Of a stretch of 64,000 nucleotides of DNA, positions 9,581 through 18,479 are shown one piece after another; within the stretch, counting starts at the first letter, position 1, and each line of letters starts with the position of its first letter. The notes below the pieces were generated by a model. That model had not been told where the DNA came from. It saw only the letters and a program-made list of their open reading frames with translations, and made no database searches. The position numbers and the translations under genes were made by a program. This DNA comes from B69-G16 sp964501905 (GTDB taxonomy: Archaea; Thermoproteota; Thermoprotei; Thermofilales; B69-G16), in the NCBI GenBank assembly GCA_964501905.1, contig CAZCTW010000007.1, forward strand, positions 1 through 64,000, read 5' to 3'.

Positions 9581-11166
9581 GTTGTTTCACCTTCTAGGAG
9601 TCCCTCAAAACCTAGTGCACGTAATATGCTGTCAAGCTGTCTATCTATTTCCATGGCTTCTCTTTGAAGTACCTTGAGGTCTTGAAGTATTTCATCAATG
9701 TTTCTGTACTCCTCTTCATCATATACCGGGATATATCTCGACGGGCTTAAATTATAGTCATTTTTACGTGCCTCTTCTATTGTTATTATTTTGCTGAATC
9801 CTTTCACCTCCTTGAATTCCTTGTAGACTTTTGCTATCTTTTCGATATGTTCCTGTGCTAGGTAGTTTTTGGGTGTTGTTTTAACGTATTCTTTTGAGGC
9901 ATTTATTAGTAATATTTTGCCTATACGTTCTGGAGGTTTATTCTTGTTTATGATTATTATTACCCCTGGTGCTGTTGTATTGTAGAACATGTTTTCTGCT
10001 ACAAGTATTACTGCTTCTATAAGGTCTTTTTCTACAAACTTTTTCCTTATTTCTTTCTCTCTATCCCTTGTCTGGCTTCCTGAACCTCTAGAAACTGCTC
10101 CGGTGTCTATAATCACTACTAGTTTACCGTTATCCTTTAAGGAAGCATACATATGTTGTATCCAACCCCAGTCTGCTGAGCTACTAGGTGGTATACCAAA
10201 TGTAAACCTGTTGAATTTATCATTTTCATATACATCTTGTGTAACTCTTTTATCGTTCCAAGGCGGATTAGCAATTACTTTATCAAATTTTTTAAGTTTG
10301 CCATTTTCAACAAACTTCGGATTTCTAAATGTGTCACCTAGTCTTATGTCGGCCTCTAATCCATGTAGTATAACGTTCATTTTTGCGATAGCGTAGGTGA
10401 AATGGTTTATTTCTTGACCATATAGTTTTAGTGGTTTTTCTTCTGCTTCTTTTCCGTATTTTTCGCGGACGTAGAGTTGTGCTTTAATTAGTAGACCTGC
10501 TGAGCCACAGGCTGGGTCGTAGACTTCTTCTCCGGGTTTGGGGTCTAGTAGGCGTACCATTAGTAATCCTACTTCGTATGGGGTATAGAATTCACCTGCT
10601 TTCTTTCCACTTTCTTCAGCGAATTGTCTTATGAGGTATTCATATGCTCTTCCTAGAATATCTGGCTCAACATCGTTTAGGCCTAGTTTGAGTTTGTTTA
10701 TTATTTGTAGGACTTTTGCTAGGACTTCGTCGCTGATTATCCTTTCTCCTCCCTTCGATATGTTGTAGTCGACGATGTCTATTACTCCTTGGAGCTCTGG
10801 GTTTTCACGTGCTATTGCTCTTAGTGCTTCTGTGAGTTTCTCGCCTAGCCCTTTGGTGATTTTTAGCATGTTGCCCCAGAGGTATTCTTTGGGGATGAGG
10901 TATCTCACGGACTTTACTTGTCCGTATTCTTCTCTTTCGTATTCTGCTAGTTCATAGATTTCATCAAAAGTATCGATTATACCGTCTTCCTTAAGGCGTT
11001 TTACTTCATCCTTAAAAGCATCTGATAAACGCTTGTAAAAGATTAATGGAAGAAGATAATTCTTGTAGTCCTCGGCCGAAACAGCACCTCTAAGTAGGCT
11101 TGCAGCTTCCCATAGCACGTTCTCTAACTGTTTTAGCTCAGCATTTTTGTCTTGAATTAGCATCAT
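9577..11166 (-). CDS. hsdM: Type I R-M adenine methyltransferase subunit M
   Basis: This 529-residue protein has an N-terminal HsdM helical domain (YKRLSDAFKDE), the AdoMet-binding motif I (VYDPACGSAGLLI) and the amino-methyltransferase motif NPPW (ANPPWNDKR), so it makes N6-methyladenine at the HsdS site and protects host DNA. Length is normal. It is the first gene of the operon hsdM-hsdS-hsdR-ygjP. Upstream on the minus strand there is an AT-rich TATA-like segment near 11215 and a purine-rich GGAGGAGG near 11200. The + strand of this gene is G/T-rich over most of its length. Confidence 0.95.
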   Translation of the reverse strand: MMLIQDKNAELKQLENVLWEAASLLRGAVSAEDYKNYLLPLIFYKRLSDAFKDEVKRLKEDGIIDTFDEIYELAEYEREEYGQVKSVRYLIPKEYLWGNMLKITKGLGEKLTEALRAIARENPELQGVIDIVDYNISKGGERIISDEVLAKVLQIINKLKLGLNDVEPDILGRAYEYLIRQFAEESGKKAGEFYTPYEVGLLMVRLLDPKPGEEVYDPACGSAGLLIKAQLYVREKYGKEAEEKPLKLYGQEINHFTYAIAKMNVILHGLEADIRLGDTFRNPKFVENGKLKKFDKVIANPPWNDKRVTQDVYENDKFNRFTFGIPPSSSADWGWIQHMYASLKDNGKLVVIIDTGAVSRGSGSQTRDREKEIRKKFVEKDLIEAVILVAENMFYNTTAPGVIIIINKNKPPERIGKILLINASKEYVKTTPKNYLAQEHIEKIAKVYKEFKEVKGFSKIITIEEARKNDYNLSPSRYIPVYDEEEYRNIDEILQDLKVLQREAMEIDRQLDSILRALGFEGLLEGETT

Positions 11167-11359
11167 TTTTAGTGTCTCCCCTAAACTGTAACTAGTATCC
11201 TCCTCCTAATATAGTTATAATTATTATGGATCCATAGGGTAAAGAGGATTTACATAGGTCTCATTGGATACTTTTCCCTGCTTGGTTAAAAAGGTCTATA
11301 GAAATAAGTTTCCTCGTTGGGCTTGTGAATGTGTTCTTCTAGGAAAGCTGTATATCGTT

Positions 11360-12007
11360 TTATTTTCTGTAGTCGTTTTTAATGTCTTCTAAGCCGAGAT
11401 CCAGTATTCTTATGATGCCCGTTTTTCTTAGCAACCATAGGTAGGCAAGGAGGGACCTGTAGCTGGGCACTATCCCTATGCCGACTCCTCTAAGGAGGCC
11501 CATGATTCTCTTTAAGGGCATACCGTTTGGGAAGTTTGCGAGGAGTATTCCGAGCAGTAGCCGCCTATCGCGGCCTTTCTTTCTGGTTGTTGTGAAGGGT
11601 GTTGACCATTTTCCGAAATCGTACATTTTCCTAATTAGTGGGTCTAGCTTCTTGCAATCAGGTAGTGTGTATACAGGGATCGACAGTTTGATCTCTCCTT
11701 TTTGCTTTGTACCCATTAGCTCTAGTAGTATGCTTGGTTTGCTCAGAACTTCGGATAGGCAAACACCTACACAGCTTGCTAAGCCTACTTTCTCTTCGTA
11801 AGTAGCTGAGAGCTCCTCGGGATAAACGATTGTATCTATTCTCCTAATTTCTGCGATACTTACTCCTTCGAGCGACTTATCTTCTAGCGTTTTCATCTCC
11901 GCTAGTTCGTTGAAATGCTTATAGGTAAACCATGGCCGCCTAGGTTCGATAATGAAAACGGATGGCTTGAATTTATAATATAGGTTTGGAGTGAAGCCTA
12001 TTGACAT
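11360..12007 (-). CDS. Hypothetical protein with helical C-terminus
   Basis: I choose ATG 12007 over the TTG at 12019, giving about 215 residues starting MSIGFTPNLYYKFK. The protein has a beta-rich N-terminal part and a helical C-terminal part (GMPLKRIMGLLRGVGIGIVP...SLLAYLWLLRKTGIIRI) that could form a winged helix. Two cysteines occur in ASCVGVCLSE. I do not recognise the family. It lies upstream of the restriction operon on the same strand but about 190 nt away, so it may be a separate transcription unit. Confidence 0.6.
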   Translation of the reverse strand: MSIGFTPNLYYKFKPSVFIIEPRRPWFTYKHFNELAEMKTLEDKSLEGVSIAEIRRIDTIVYPEELSATYEEKVGLASCVGVCLSEVLSKPSILLELMGTKQKGEIKLSIPVYTLPDCKKLDPLIRKMYDFGKWSTPFTTTRKKGRDRRLLLGILLANFPNGMPLKRIMGLLRGVGIGIVPSYRSLLAYLWLLRKTGIIRILDLGLEDIKNDYRK

Positions 12008-12019
12008 CGTCTTATCCAA

Positions 12020-12444
12020 TCACAAAGTTATCTATGATTATGAATGAATAAAAACATTAAGAGAAGCTGTGTTAAGTTTAGCTTAAATGATAAAATAAGA
12101 AGTTTTATTTTTATTAGTTATTTACGTAGCAACTTTAATTCAGGATCGCTAATGAATTTTTCGAGGATTACTGGTTTTTAGCGATTTTAGCATTTTTGAC
12201 GCAGAGTTCTTTTACTTCTCATACACGGTGATCGGAGCATTATACTTCTTATTGCTTATTAATCTCATATATCTCTTATTTCTGATTATTTTTGTTTAGA
12301 GTTTCCTTTGATTGAGAACTCTGTGGTGCAATATTTATAAAAATTAAGCGGCCTTATGCTGGGCTTTTCGGAAATTACATCTCCACTTTTCAATTATATC
12401 AGAAAAAATGAGAAAAGTAAGTGACGATAGCAATTTATCCTTAG
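12020..12444. other. AT-rich intergenic stretch
   Basis: About 425 nt with no gene I can support. A short minus-strand frame ending at 12121 (PVILEKFISDPELKLLRK) looks like the tail of a lost gene. A TATA-like TATTTATAAAA occurs at about 12331. Nothing else is visible. Confidence 0.4.
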
Positions 12445-12924
12445 CTAAGGATACTCTCTGATTACCTTCCCGCATTTTTCGCATTTAAAAGTCATTATTC
12501 GCTCGCCTTTGAACGTTCCAACGGTATGGTAGGGAATAAGCCTGCCTCCACAGTCACATCTCATTGCACCTCTCCAACCCTCGGCCTGTGTACTGAGGTC
12601 GGATTCTTTCGATATTTCGGCTTTCACGGCTTTCTCGTGTTCAAATTTCGCTCGACCTGTTCGCTCCAATATATACTTGATTACATCGTTTCTAGTGGGT
12701 CTCAAGTATAGAGATGCTAGTCCGGCCTTTACGAGCTTTACAGCTATATCAAGCTCTTCTATTGCGATCTCGAAATCTCCTTCAGCGAGTTTCTCGAAAA
12801 GACGCGCGTACTGTTCATTGGTAAAGCATAGTTCAATGTTTAGAGTTTCTATGTATCTTTTTAATTCTTCTGACAAGCTTTCTAAGATTTCGTTTATCGA
12901 TACTTTTGAAACTTGAAGTTTCAT
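12445..12924 (-). CDS. Coiled-coil protein with C-terminal zinc ribbon
   Basis: This protein is acidic and helical for about 110 residues, then carries CDCGG...CEKCGK, a four-cysteine zinc ribbon at the C-terminus. The frame is also open upstream of ATG 12924 to a TGA at 13118 and reads plausible helical sequence (EQDLRSFASEVLKLLKKLEE). An ATG at 13139 in another frame (MKSDEQS) would join it after a one-base shift. So the true gene may be about 230 residues with a frameshift near 13120. Function unknown; a DNA- or protein-binding role is inferred from the ribbon only. Confidence 0.6.
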   Translation of the reverse strand: MKLQVSKVSINEILESLSEELKRYIETLNIELCFTNEQYARLFEKLAEGDFEIAIEELDIAVKLVKAGLASLYLRPTRNDVIKYILERTGRAKFEHEKAVKAEISKESDLSTQAEGWRGAMRCDCGGRLIPYHTVGTFKGERIMTFKCEKCGKVIREYP

Positions 12925-13386
12925 ATGAGGAATCTCTGCTCTTATTTTTATTACTCCTTGTTCGCTTAGTGAGTTTATGAATTTCTTAAAGGACTTACTG
13001 TGGTTATTAAGGTGTGTTGACGCGGGTTCTTCTAGCTTCTTAAGTAGCTTAAGTACTTCGCTTGCAAAAGACCTGAGGTCTTGCTCTATGGTTACTCTAT
13101 TGTTTATCTTAGCCTCCAGCTCTGCTCATCAGACTTCATGTGTAACTCGATTATTACATGCTCTTCACATTTTTCATTAGTGTCTGAAACATTATAAAGT
13201 GGAGATTTAATTATGACCTTCGTTCTACCAATAAGAATTCTCTCGATACGGCTCTGTCCACTGACGACTTTTCAAACGTTCTTGTTAATATAATTGAATT
13301 ACATTATCCGCAATACATGTACTCGCTTCTCTTTTCCATAGGTTAATAGTTAACTCTGAGAAATTTAAAAGTAGATCATCCTATTT

Positions 13387-15375
13387 CTAGTGGAATTCTA
13401 ATAGAATGGTTCCACATCTTCTACATATTATGCGTCCAGTTTCTGTATCAATGGCTATTTCTGTATATCCGCAGTAGGGGCATATTTTTTCTTTCATGGC
13501 TTCATTAACCACTTCCTCGCAACTAATATTACAACTATAGTTCTCGAGAATTCCCAGTTTCTCTAATATTTTAAGAGAATTTTCGAGTTTTATTCTCAGT
13601 TTATCTATTATATCTTGAGAATAGGGATTTAGATCGTGCTCTAGAAGATATCTTAATCTTATCCCGTGAAATTTTTCACTTAACTCCAAGTCAGTTAAAT
13701 CAAGTAATCTCTTATATTTTATATCAGCAATAATGAAATTTTGCAATAATACGGTTCTCTTTCTCCTCTTAGTTCTAATTTGTATTTTCTTTTCATAACT
13801 CTTAATTACTGAATCATATATTATCATAAAGATATAATACATGAGTATCTCAACGATATCAGAAAACACGAATATATCTTTTCTTTTTAAGTTGTATTTT
13901 AATAATGGAAGCATGGAGGCAAATTTCTCTACTATTATATCGCTATATGAATATTTAAAAAATGATAACAAATAATTATCATTAAGAACAAATAATTTAA
14001 TTCTTTTATTTCCTTTAATAATTTTATCATAAAAATTTAAACCTTCAATGCCATATTTTTCGGCTTTATTTTGGATACTATCGAATATTTTTAATATATT
14101 TTCCTCAATCTCAATCTTTTTTCTTAAGAATTCCTGCATTACTCTTTCTTCTATTGGATAATTCTGTAGTAATAAATCTCTAAGATTTAATTGTCTATAC
14201 TCTAATAATGAAAGTTCATTTAGAGAAGCATATCCTCCACTAGAAGCTATGATTGTTAAATAAATTTTTTCATCGTTATCTAATGAGTTAATAAAATCTA
14301 CGTAATTTCTATAACCCTTTAATTGTATAGATGATTTCTTAAAAATATCTCTGTTTAAAGTTAAAGTGATTTCTCTTGAGCTCTTTCTGCTATAAAAATG
14401 TTGCTTTACATTATGTTCATATGAGTAATACATCAATAATTGGATTTCATAAGGGTTTCCATTTGTTATATATTTTATTTCTTCACAATCTGGAGGTTTA
14501 AAAACGAAATCAATTTTTCTTTTTTTAAGTTCGTTCTCAACCGATCTTAAAGGCTTAATAACCGCCTCCTCAACTTCACTCACTTCTTTAAAATTGTGTA
14601 AAAATAACTTGTCACATGATCTTATAAATGATGGGTATTCATGACTTTTATCTATTAATACCTCTGTTGATGCAATAATAAGAAATAGATTATCCAATTC
14701 TTCTGTAACATTTCTCAAAATTTCTATTATACTAACGTTGTTAACTAAATTTTCACCATTGTCTATTAAGATTGAAATACCATAAAAGTTTTTCTGTAAG
14801 CACTTTTCTATAATATATTTGCATAGTTTTATAAAATATTTTTGTATATCAGCATAATAAAATGGTAAATCACTTTTCTTTATGGAGAGTATCTTTATTA
14901 TTGATCTTATAAATTCAGAAAAAGCTATAAAAATTGGTGCATAGATGTCACTTATAGAACTTACTATTTTGTCTTCAATATCCTTACCCTCAAGTATCTG
15001 CAACAGTATCATAGTTTCAGAGTAGGATAGTATACCATTCTTTGCTCCTTCCTCTATTAAACTAAATAAGATATTTTTAAAGAAAGAAAATGTGTCCATG
15101 ACCATTTCTCTGTTTAAATTAATCCTGCTAACTAAAAATTTATTATTCCTTAGAATGTCTTCGTACATGTTTAATAAGCTCGTTTTTCCGATTCCTCTTC
15201 TGCCTAATATTAAAATATTTTGCCAATTATTCATATGAACTGCCTGATTAATTTTATTTTTAAAATATTCTAATTCGAGTTTACGATCGGCGAAAATTTC
15301 ACGATTCTTTATAGCTCTGGTAAAGTTGTATGGATTAAGACTCAGGAGGGTATCGACAACTTTGTAATTCATCAT
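13387..15375 (-). CDS. STAND/AAA-type ATPase with C-terminal TFIIB-like zinc ribbon
   Basis: This 662-residue protein opens like an archaeal ORC/STAND ATPase: an N-terminal lead-in (LNPYNFTRAIKNREIFADRK), Walker A GRRGIGKT (residues 58-65) and a Walker B-like GISILIDNGEN, then a long helical middle. The last 31 residues contain C632-x2-C635-x15-C651-x2-C654 with the spacing and the ETGRIICRRCG context of a TFIIB zinc ribbon. That ribbon is normally at the N-terminus of TFB, and I know of no standard family with it at the end of a P-loop ATPase. The gene is clearly more AT-rich than its neighbours and lies between a restriction operon and toxin genes, which suggests transfer and a defence or mobile-element role. 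That role is an inference. Confidence 0.75.
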   Translation of the reverse strand: MMNYKVVDTLLSLNPYNFTRAIKNREIFADRKLELEYFKNKINQAVHMNNWQNILILGRRGIGKTSLLNMYEDILRNNKFLVSRINLNREMVMDTFSFFKNILFSLIEEGAKNGILSYSETMILLQILEGKDIEDKIVSSISDIYAPIFIAFSEFIRSIIKILSIKKSDLPFYYADIQKYFIKLCKYIIEKCLQKNFYGISILIDNGENLVNNVSIIEILRNVTEELDNLFLIIASTEVLIDKSHEYPSFIRSCDKLFLHNFKEVSEVEEAVIKPLRSVENELKKRKIDFVFKPPDCEEIKYITNGNPYEIQLLMYYSYEHNVKQHFYSRKSSREITLTLNRDIFKKSSIQLKGYRNYVDFINSLDNDEKIYLTIIASSGGYASLNELSLLEYRQLNLRDLLLQNYPIEERVMQEFLRKKIEIEENILKIFDSIQNKAEKYGIEGLNFYDKIIKGNKRIKLFVLNDNYLLSFFKYSYSDIIVEKFASMLPLLKYNLKRKDIFVFSDIVEILMYYIFMIIYDSVIKSYEKKIQIRTKRRKRTVLLQNFIIADIKYKRLLDLTDLELSEKFHGIRLRYLLEHDLNPYSQDIIDKLRIKLENSLKILEKLGILENYSCNISCEEVVNEAMKEKICPYCGYTEIAIDTETGRIICRRCGTILLEFH

Positions 15376-15681
15376 TTTATTCTAAAGATAGTGATTTATA
15401 AATATATTTTCTTGATTTGATATTCAAAATATATAAAAAGCTTTATTTTTAACAGCGTATATTCTTTACCAGATTTTTTAGCTCTTTCTGGTTTCGACAA
15501 GCTGATCTTCGATATTTTCTAGGCGATAGTATATTTTACCGTGTGGGTGCTATTGTGCTGATCTTATAAAAATCTCGTTGATAGATATAACGAGATTAGG
15601 CAGTGGATTTCATCAAAAATTTATGAGACTTGTGAAGGTGGTTTAAAAGCTAGGCTAGGGCTTCTAATTGAACCCGGTCTT

Positions 15682-16089
15682 TTGGATAAATTGTGTTCCT
15701 TGAAAAGGGAGTTGGATTATTTAGAGCAGAAGGGCCTTGATATTACCATTGTTAGGAATTTGCGTGAGGTTATAATGGAGGCTGAGCAGGGGCATCATCT
15801 AGCTTCGGCTATGATTTCTTCTAGAGTAATCCGCTATGTAATCGATAGAATCCCTGGAAAGACTGATGAAGAGAAGATCAAGTACTTGACTGGAAGGGGA
15901 GTTGTACCTAAGGATCAGAAGGATAAGCAAAGGCAAGTGATGTCTGTGATGAGGCTCTCCCGGAATTTTCTATCGCATAGGATTGATCTTTTTCCGGATT
16001 CTGGGAATGTGTTGATACTTATAGGTGGCGCCTTTAACTTAGCTAAAATAGTTCTCCTACTATCTAAAAAGGGACAATTAAAAACTTAG
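15682..16089 (+). CDS. HEPN-like protein, start uncertain
   Basis: From TTG 15682 this frame gives 135 residues. It is helical and contains RNFLSH (R-x4-H), the catalytic motif of HEPN ribonucleases, near residue 105, preceded by GHHLASAMISSRVIRYVID, which resembles the first HEPN helices. The same frame is open back to 15562 and the extra 40 codons look coding (DRYNEIRQWISSKIYETCEG), but no ATG, GTG or TTG exists there. So the true N-terminus may be lost to an indel. No nucleotidyltransferase (MNT) partner is adjacent. HEPN proteins are common toxins and defence RNases; the assignment is moderately sure. Confidence 0.55.
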   Translation: MDKLCSLKRELDYLEQKGLDITIVRNLREVIMEAEQGHHLASAMISSRVIRYVIDRIPGKTDEEKIKYLTGRGVVPKDQKDKQRQVMSVMRLSRNFLSHRIDLFPDSGNVLILIGGAFNLAKIVLLLSKKGQLKT

Positions 16090-16112
16090 AAAAAGTTAGT
16101 ATTTTTCGGAAT

Positions 16113-16532
16113 TTAGTAATAGCGTTCTTTTTCTCGTTTATATTCTATGTAAACTCTTAATGCGATTCCAATTATTACCATGTTAATCGACAGTATAATT
16201 GATGTTATGGCATTTTCTACAATTTCGGGATTAATTTGTTGAAGCGCGTATATTATTGAGCTAAACATCAAAAAACTTATCATAGCACCTATGATATACA
16301 TGGTGCCGCATCTAGGACGGAAAACAGCGGTTGTTATATTGCGGAGTAAGTCAAGTATGCTCGTAACGAGTATCGTATTCCTCCAAAAATCTAGATTTCT
16401 AGCAATTTGCATTCCCTCCGAAAATTCTGTTCTCACAATATGTGATGCAGTTATAAGAGCTGCGAGTGAAACCTCAAGAGGTACTGCCATTATACCCTCG
16501 ATCAAACATTGAAGCACTTTCTGATTAGACAT
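16113..16532 (-). CDS. Small membrane protein, about four TM segments
   Basis: A 139-residue protein with hydrophobic segments at about residues 10-30, 48-68, 75-97 and 105-128, and a charged tail (EYKREKERYY). No family recognised. It ends 24 nt from the stop of the HEPN-like gene, tail to tail. A toxin-associated or stress membrane protein is possible, but nothing in the sequence shows it. Confidence 0.55.
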   Translation of the reverse strand: MSNQKVLQCLIEGIMAVPLEVSLAALITASHIVRTEFSEGMQIARNLDFWRNTILVTSILDLLRNITTAVFRPRCGTMYIIGAMISFLMFSSIIYALQQINPEIVENAITSIILSINMVIIGIALRVYIEYKREKERYY

Positions 16533-16682
16533 CTAGTACTCAATACATAATGCTCCTACTGTTATATTTGCATTAGCTCTTGCAACTTTTCTAATAATAA
16601 AGATATCTCGCTAAGGCCAGCAGATGTATATAAGAAGCTATTGCGGAATAGACGTAGGTTGTGGGGATAGTTATTGGGTGGT

Positions 16683-17183
16683 ATGGTGGGTGGTGTTGGG
16701 CGTTTGAGGGTTGTGAGGGGTAGGTATTTTCCGGGGCGAGTCGTTTTGTTGTTTGTTTGTGAGTCTCCTCCGAGTGTGTCTAGGTTTTTCTATTTTAGGA
16801 ATTCTGTTTTGTATTTTGCTACTTTTTGTGCTTTTAGCCGTGTTTTTGGTGTGGGTGAGCCGGAGTTTTTGGATTTTTTCGCTGGGATGGGTTGTTATGT
16901 TTATGATTTGTTTGAGGAGCCTGGTAAGAGAGTTGACGAGGTTAGTGGGGAGGAGTTGTTTTTGGCTAGGGAGAGGTTGGCGGGTTTTCTTCGTCGGGAG
17001 AGGCCGAGGTTGGTGGTTGTTACTCCTAAGAGGATTGTCGAGAAGGTGGATGTAAGAGCGCTGGCCAGGGTGGAGGGTTATAGGGTGTTGCCGTTTCCTA
17101 GGGGTAGGTTTTTTACGTGGTATATGGATGGGCTTGTGGAGTTTTTGGAGATGTATAAGTCGGTTTTAAAGCAGGTGGAGTAG
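16683..17183 (+). CDS. Uracil-DNA-glycosylase-fold-like protein
   Basis: ATG 16683 is preferred to the TTG at 16674. About 166 residues. The segment GRVVLLFVCESPPSVSRFFY looks like the first strand and loop of the UDG fold (compare vlfVGEaPG), and a later CYVYDLFEEP segment fits the following helix. Without a clear catalytic motif I treat this as a fold-level guess. A TATA-like TGTATATAAG at about 16626 sits in the right place for a promoter. The coding strand is extremely G/T-rich (46 of 60 bases at 16741-16800). Confidence 0.45.
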   Translation: MVGGVGRLRVVRGRYFPGRVVLLFVCESPPSVSRFFYFRNSVLYFATFCAFSRVFGVGEPEFLDFFAGMGCYVYDLFEEPGKRVDEVSGEELFLARERLAGFLRRERPRLVVVTPKRIVEKVDVRALARVEGYRVLPFPRGRFFTWYMDGLVEFLEMYKSVLKQVE

Positions 17184-17420
17184 TGCTGGGATTCTCTTAA
17201 GAGTGCGAGTATGATGGATTCACAGCTGTATTTAAAGTCTTGATGAATGTAAGGTTAGTGGTGGAAAATGTAGATTGAATAGAGTAGGGGTTGGTTACGA
17301 GGTTAATATTTCGCATGATTGTTCTGGGATTTCGAATACCGGAATGGCTATTTTTTCTGGGATTTTATTTAATTAGCATATTTAACTTTTTAGTGGGATG
17401 GAACGTGTGGGGGTTGTGGC

Positions 17421-17855
17421 TTGCTGGTGGTTTGTGTCGATTATTCTGGTGATGATGTTAAGGTTTATGGGTTGATTGCTGTTAAGGAGGAGGATTTGAG
17501 TGTGTTGGCGGGTTTTCTGCCTATGTTTCCGCACTATTCTGAGGTTAGGGGGAGGTTTGCTAAGGCTAAAATCTTAAAGGCTTTCCCTAAGAGGTATGGC
17601 AAAGTTGAGGCGTATATTGAAAAGCTTGTGGTTTCAAAGGATCTCCGTGTTATAGTTGAGGAATTGGAAAAGTTGAAGGGTAGGGTGAGAGTGGTGTATG
17701 CTGATATTCACGTTTATAGGAGGGTGAGGGGTTCGCTGAGGGGGGTAAAGGTTTTGAGTGAGAATAAGAAGTTGTTGAGGCGTAGGGAGCCGGGAGTTCT
17801 TACTGCGTTTAATATCTTAGATTTGGCTATAAACCAATATAAGAGGAAGAGGTGA
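17421..17855 (+). CDS. Hypothetical protein with DYSGD start (possible RNase H-like fold)
   Basis: About 144 residues from TTG 17421 (a GTG at 17427 is equally possible). The N-terminus LVVCVDYSGDDVKVYGLIAV followed by basic helical parts recalls the first strands of RNase H-like or DUF3800 proteins, where an Asp in the first strand binds metal. Other catalytic acids are not clear (YADIHVYRR may supply one). I assign no function. It ends just before direct repeat copy 1. Confidence 0.45.
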   Translation: MLVVCVDYSGDDVKVYGLIAVKEEDLSVLAGFLPMFPHYSEVRGRFAKAKILKAFPKRYGKVEAYIEKLVVSKDLRVIVEELEKLKGRVRVVYADIHVYRRVRGSLRGVKVLSENKKLLRRREPGVLTAFNILDLAINQYKRKR

Positions 17856-17860
17856 ATCCC

Positions 17861-18037
17861 CCCTCTCATCGAAGAAGACCCACTCGAGCGGGGATCATCT
17901 CACTAGTATAGTAACGTTTAAGCTATATATGGTTTGTCCTTCTACATAGATAAGTTCCTTTTCTCTAAAATCTGGGAATGTGACTAAAGTATGGGTGTCT
18001 AGTTCTTTTGGCTGATAATCTGGTTAACTATGCTGGT
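17861..18037 (+). repeat. Direct repeat DR-A, copy 1
   Basis: Copy 1 of a dispersed direct repeat. It shares with 21580-21742 the stretch CTCGAGCGGGGATCATCTCA and, in the same order, an AGTTCCTTTTCT block, a CTGG(G)AATGTG block and a TTAACTATGCTGGTT-like end. The copies differ by small indels, so they are old. Noncoding as far as I can see. Confidence 0.75.
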
Positions 18038-18040
18038 TTG

Positions 18041-18479
18041 GATAGCCGGGTATGAGAGGATGAAAGTTTAGAGAATTGAAGAAGTGGTCTCCCGCGGCTC
18101 CGCCTCCTATGTCACTGCGGCGCTCCAGGGGCTTTATGCAGGCGGTTCATGTCTCGGGGGGACATCAGCCTTAGTATGTGCTAGGGGTTCGCCCTCATAT
18201 CTAGGAATTGTTTACGAGTAGAGTATAAAGCATTATATTTCAATTTTTAATCAGAAGTAATTGCAATTTAGAATATCAGAATATCGATTGTAAAAACTCA
18301 GAGTTTTTGTTTACGAAGAATTGGATTATCTTATTATGCTGGTTCTTTTTCTTTTGGGTTTCCAGAGTCCTTTTATTTGTCCTCTTCTTCGTTTTTTGGT
18401 TGTTTTGAGTTGTAGTTGGTAGTATTTTCTGGTTTTGGGGTTGTATATTCTTATTTTTCTTTTTAGTCGTGGCATTTTC
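18041..18479. other. Intergenic region with GC-rich island
   Basis: About 440 nt without a gene. The part at about 18090-18200 is far more GC-rich than its surroundings and contains short hairpins (ATGTC...GACAT around 18150-18170; AGGGGTTCGCCCT near 18185). In an AT-rich thermophile this hints at a structured RNA or the end of a lost mobile element. No tRNA pattern fits. Confidence 0.4.

Noticed and set aside
5015..11166. BREX, DISARM or another extended defence system
   Set aside because: Only hsdM, hsdS, hsdR and the YgjP gene are present; no PglZ, BrxL, DrmA or similar gene is visible.
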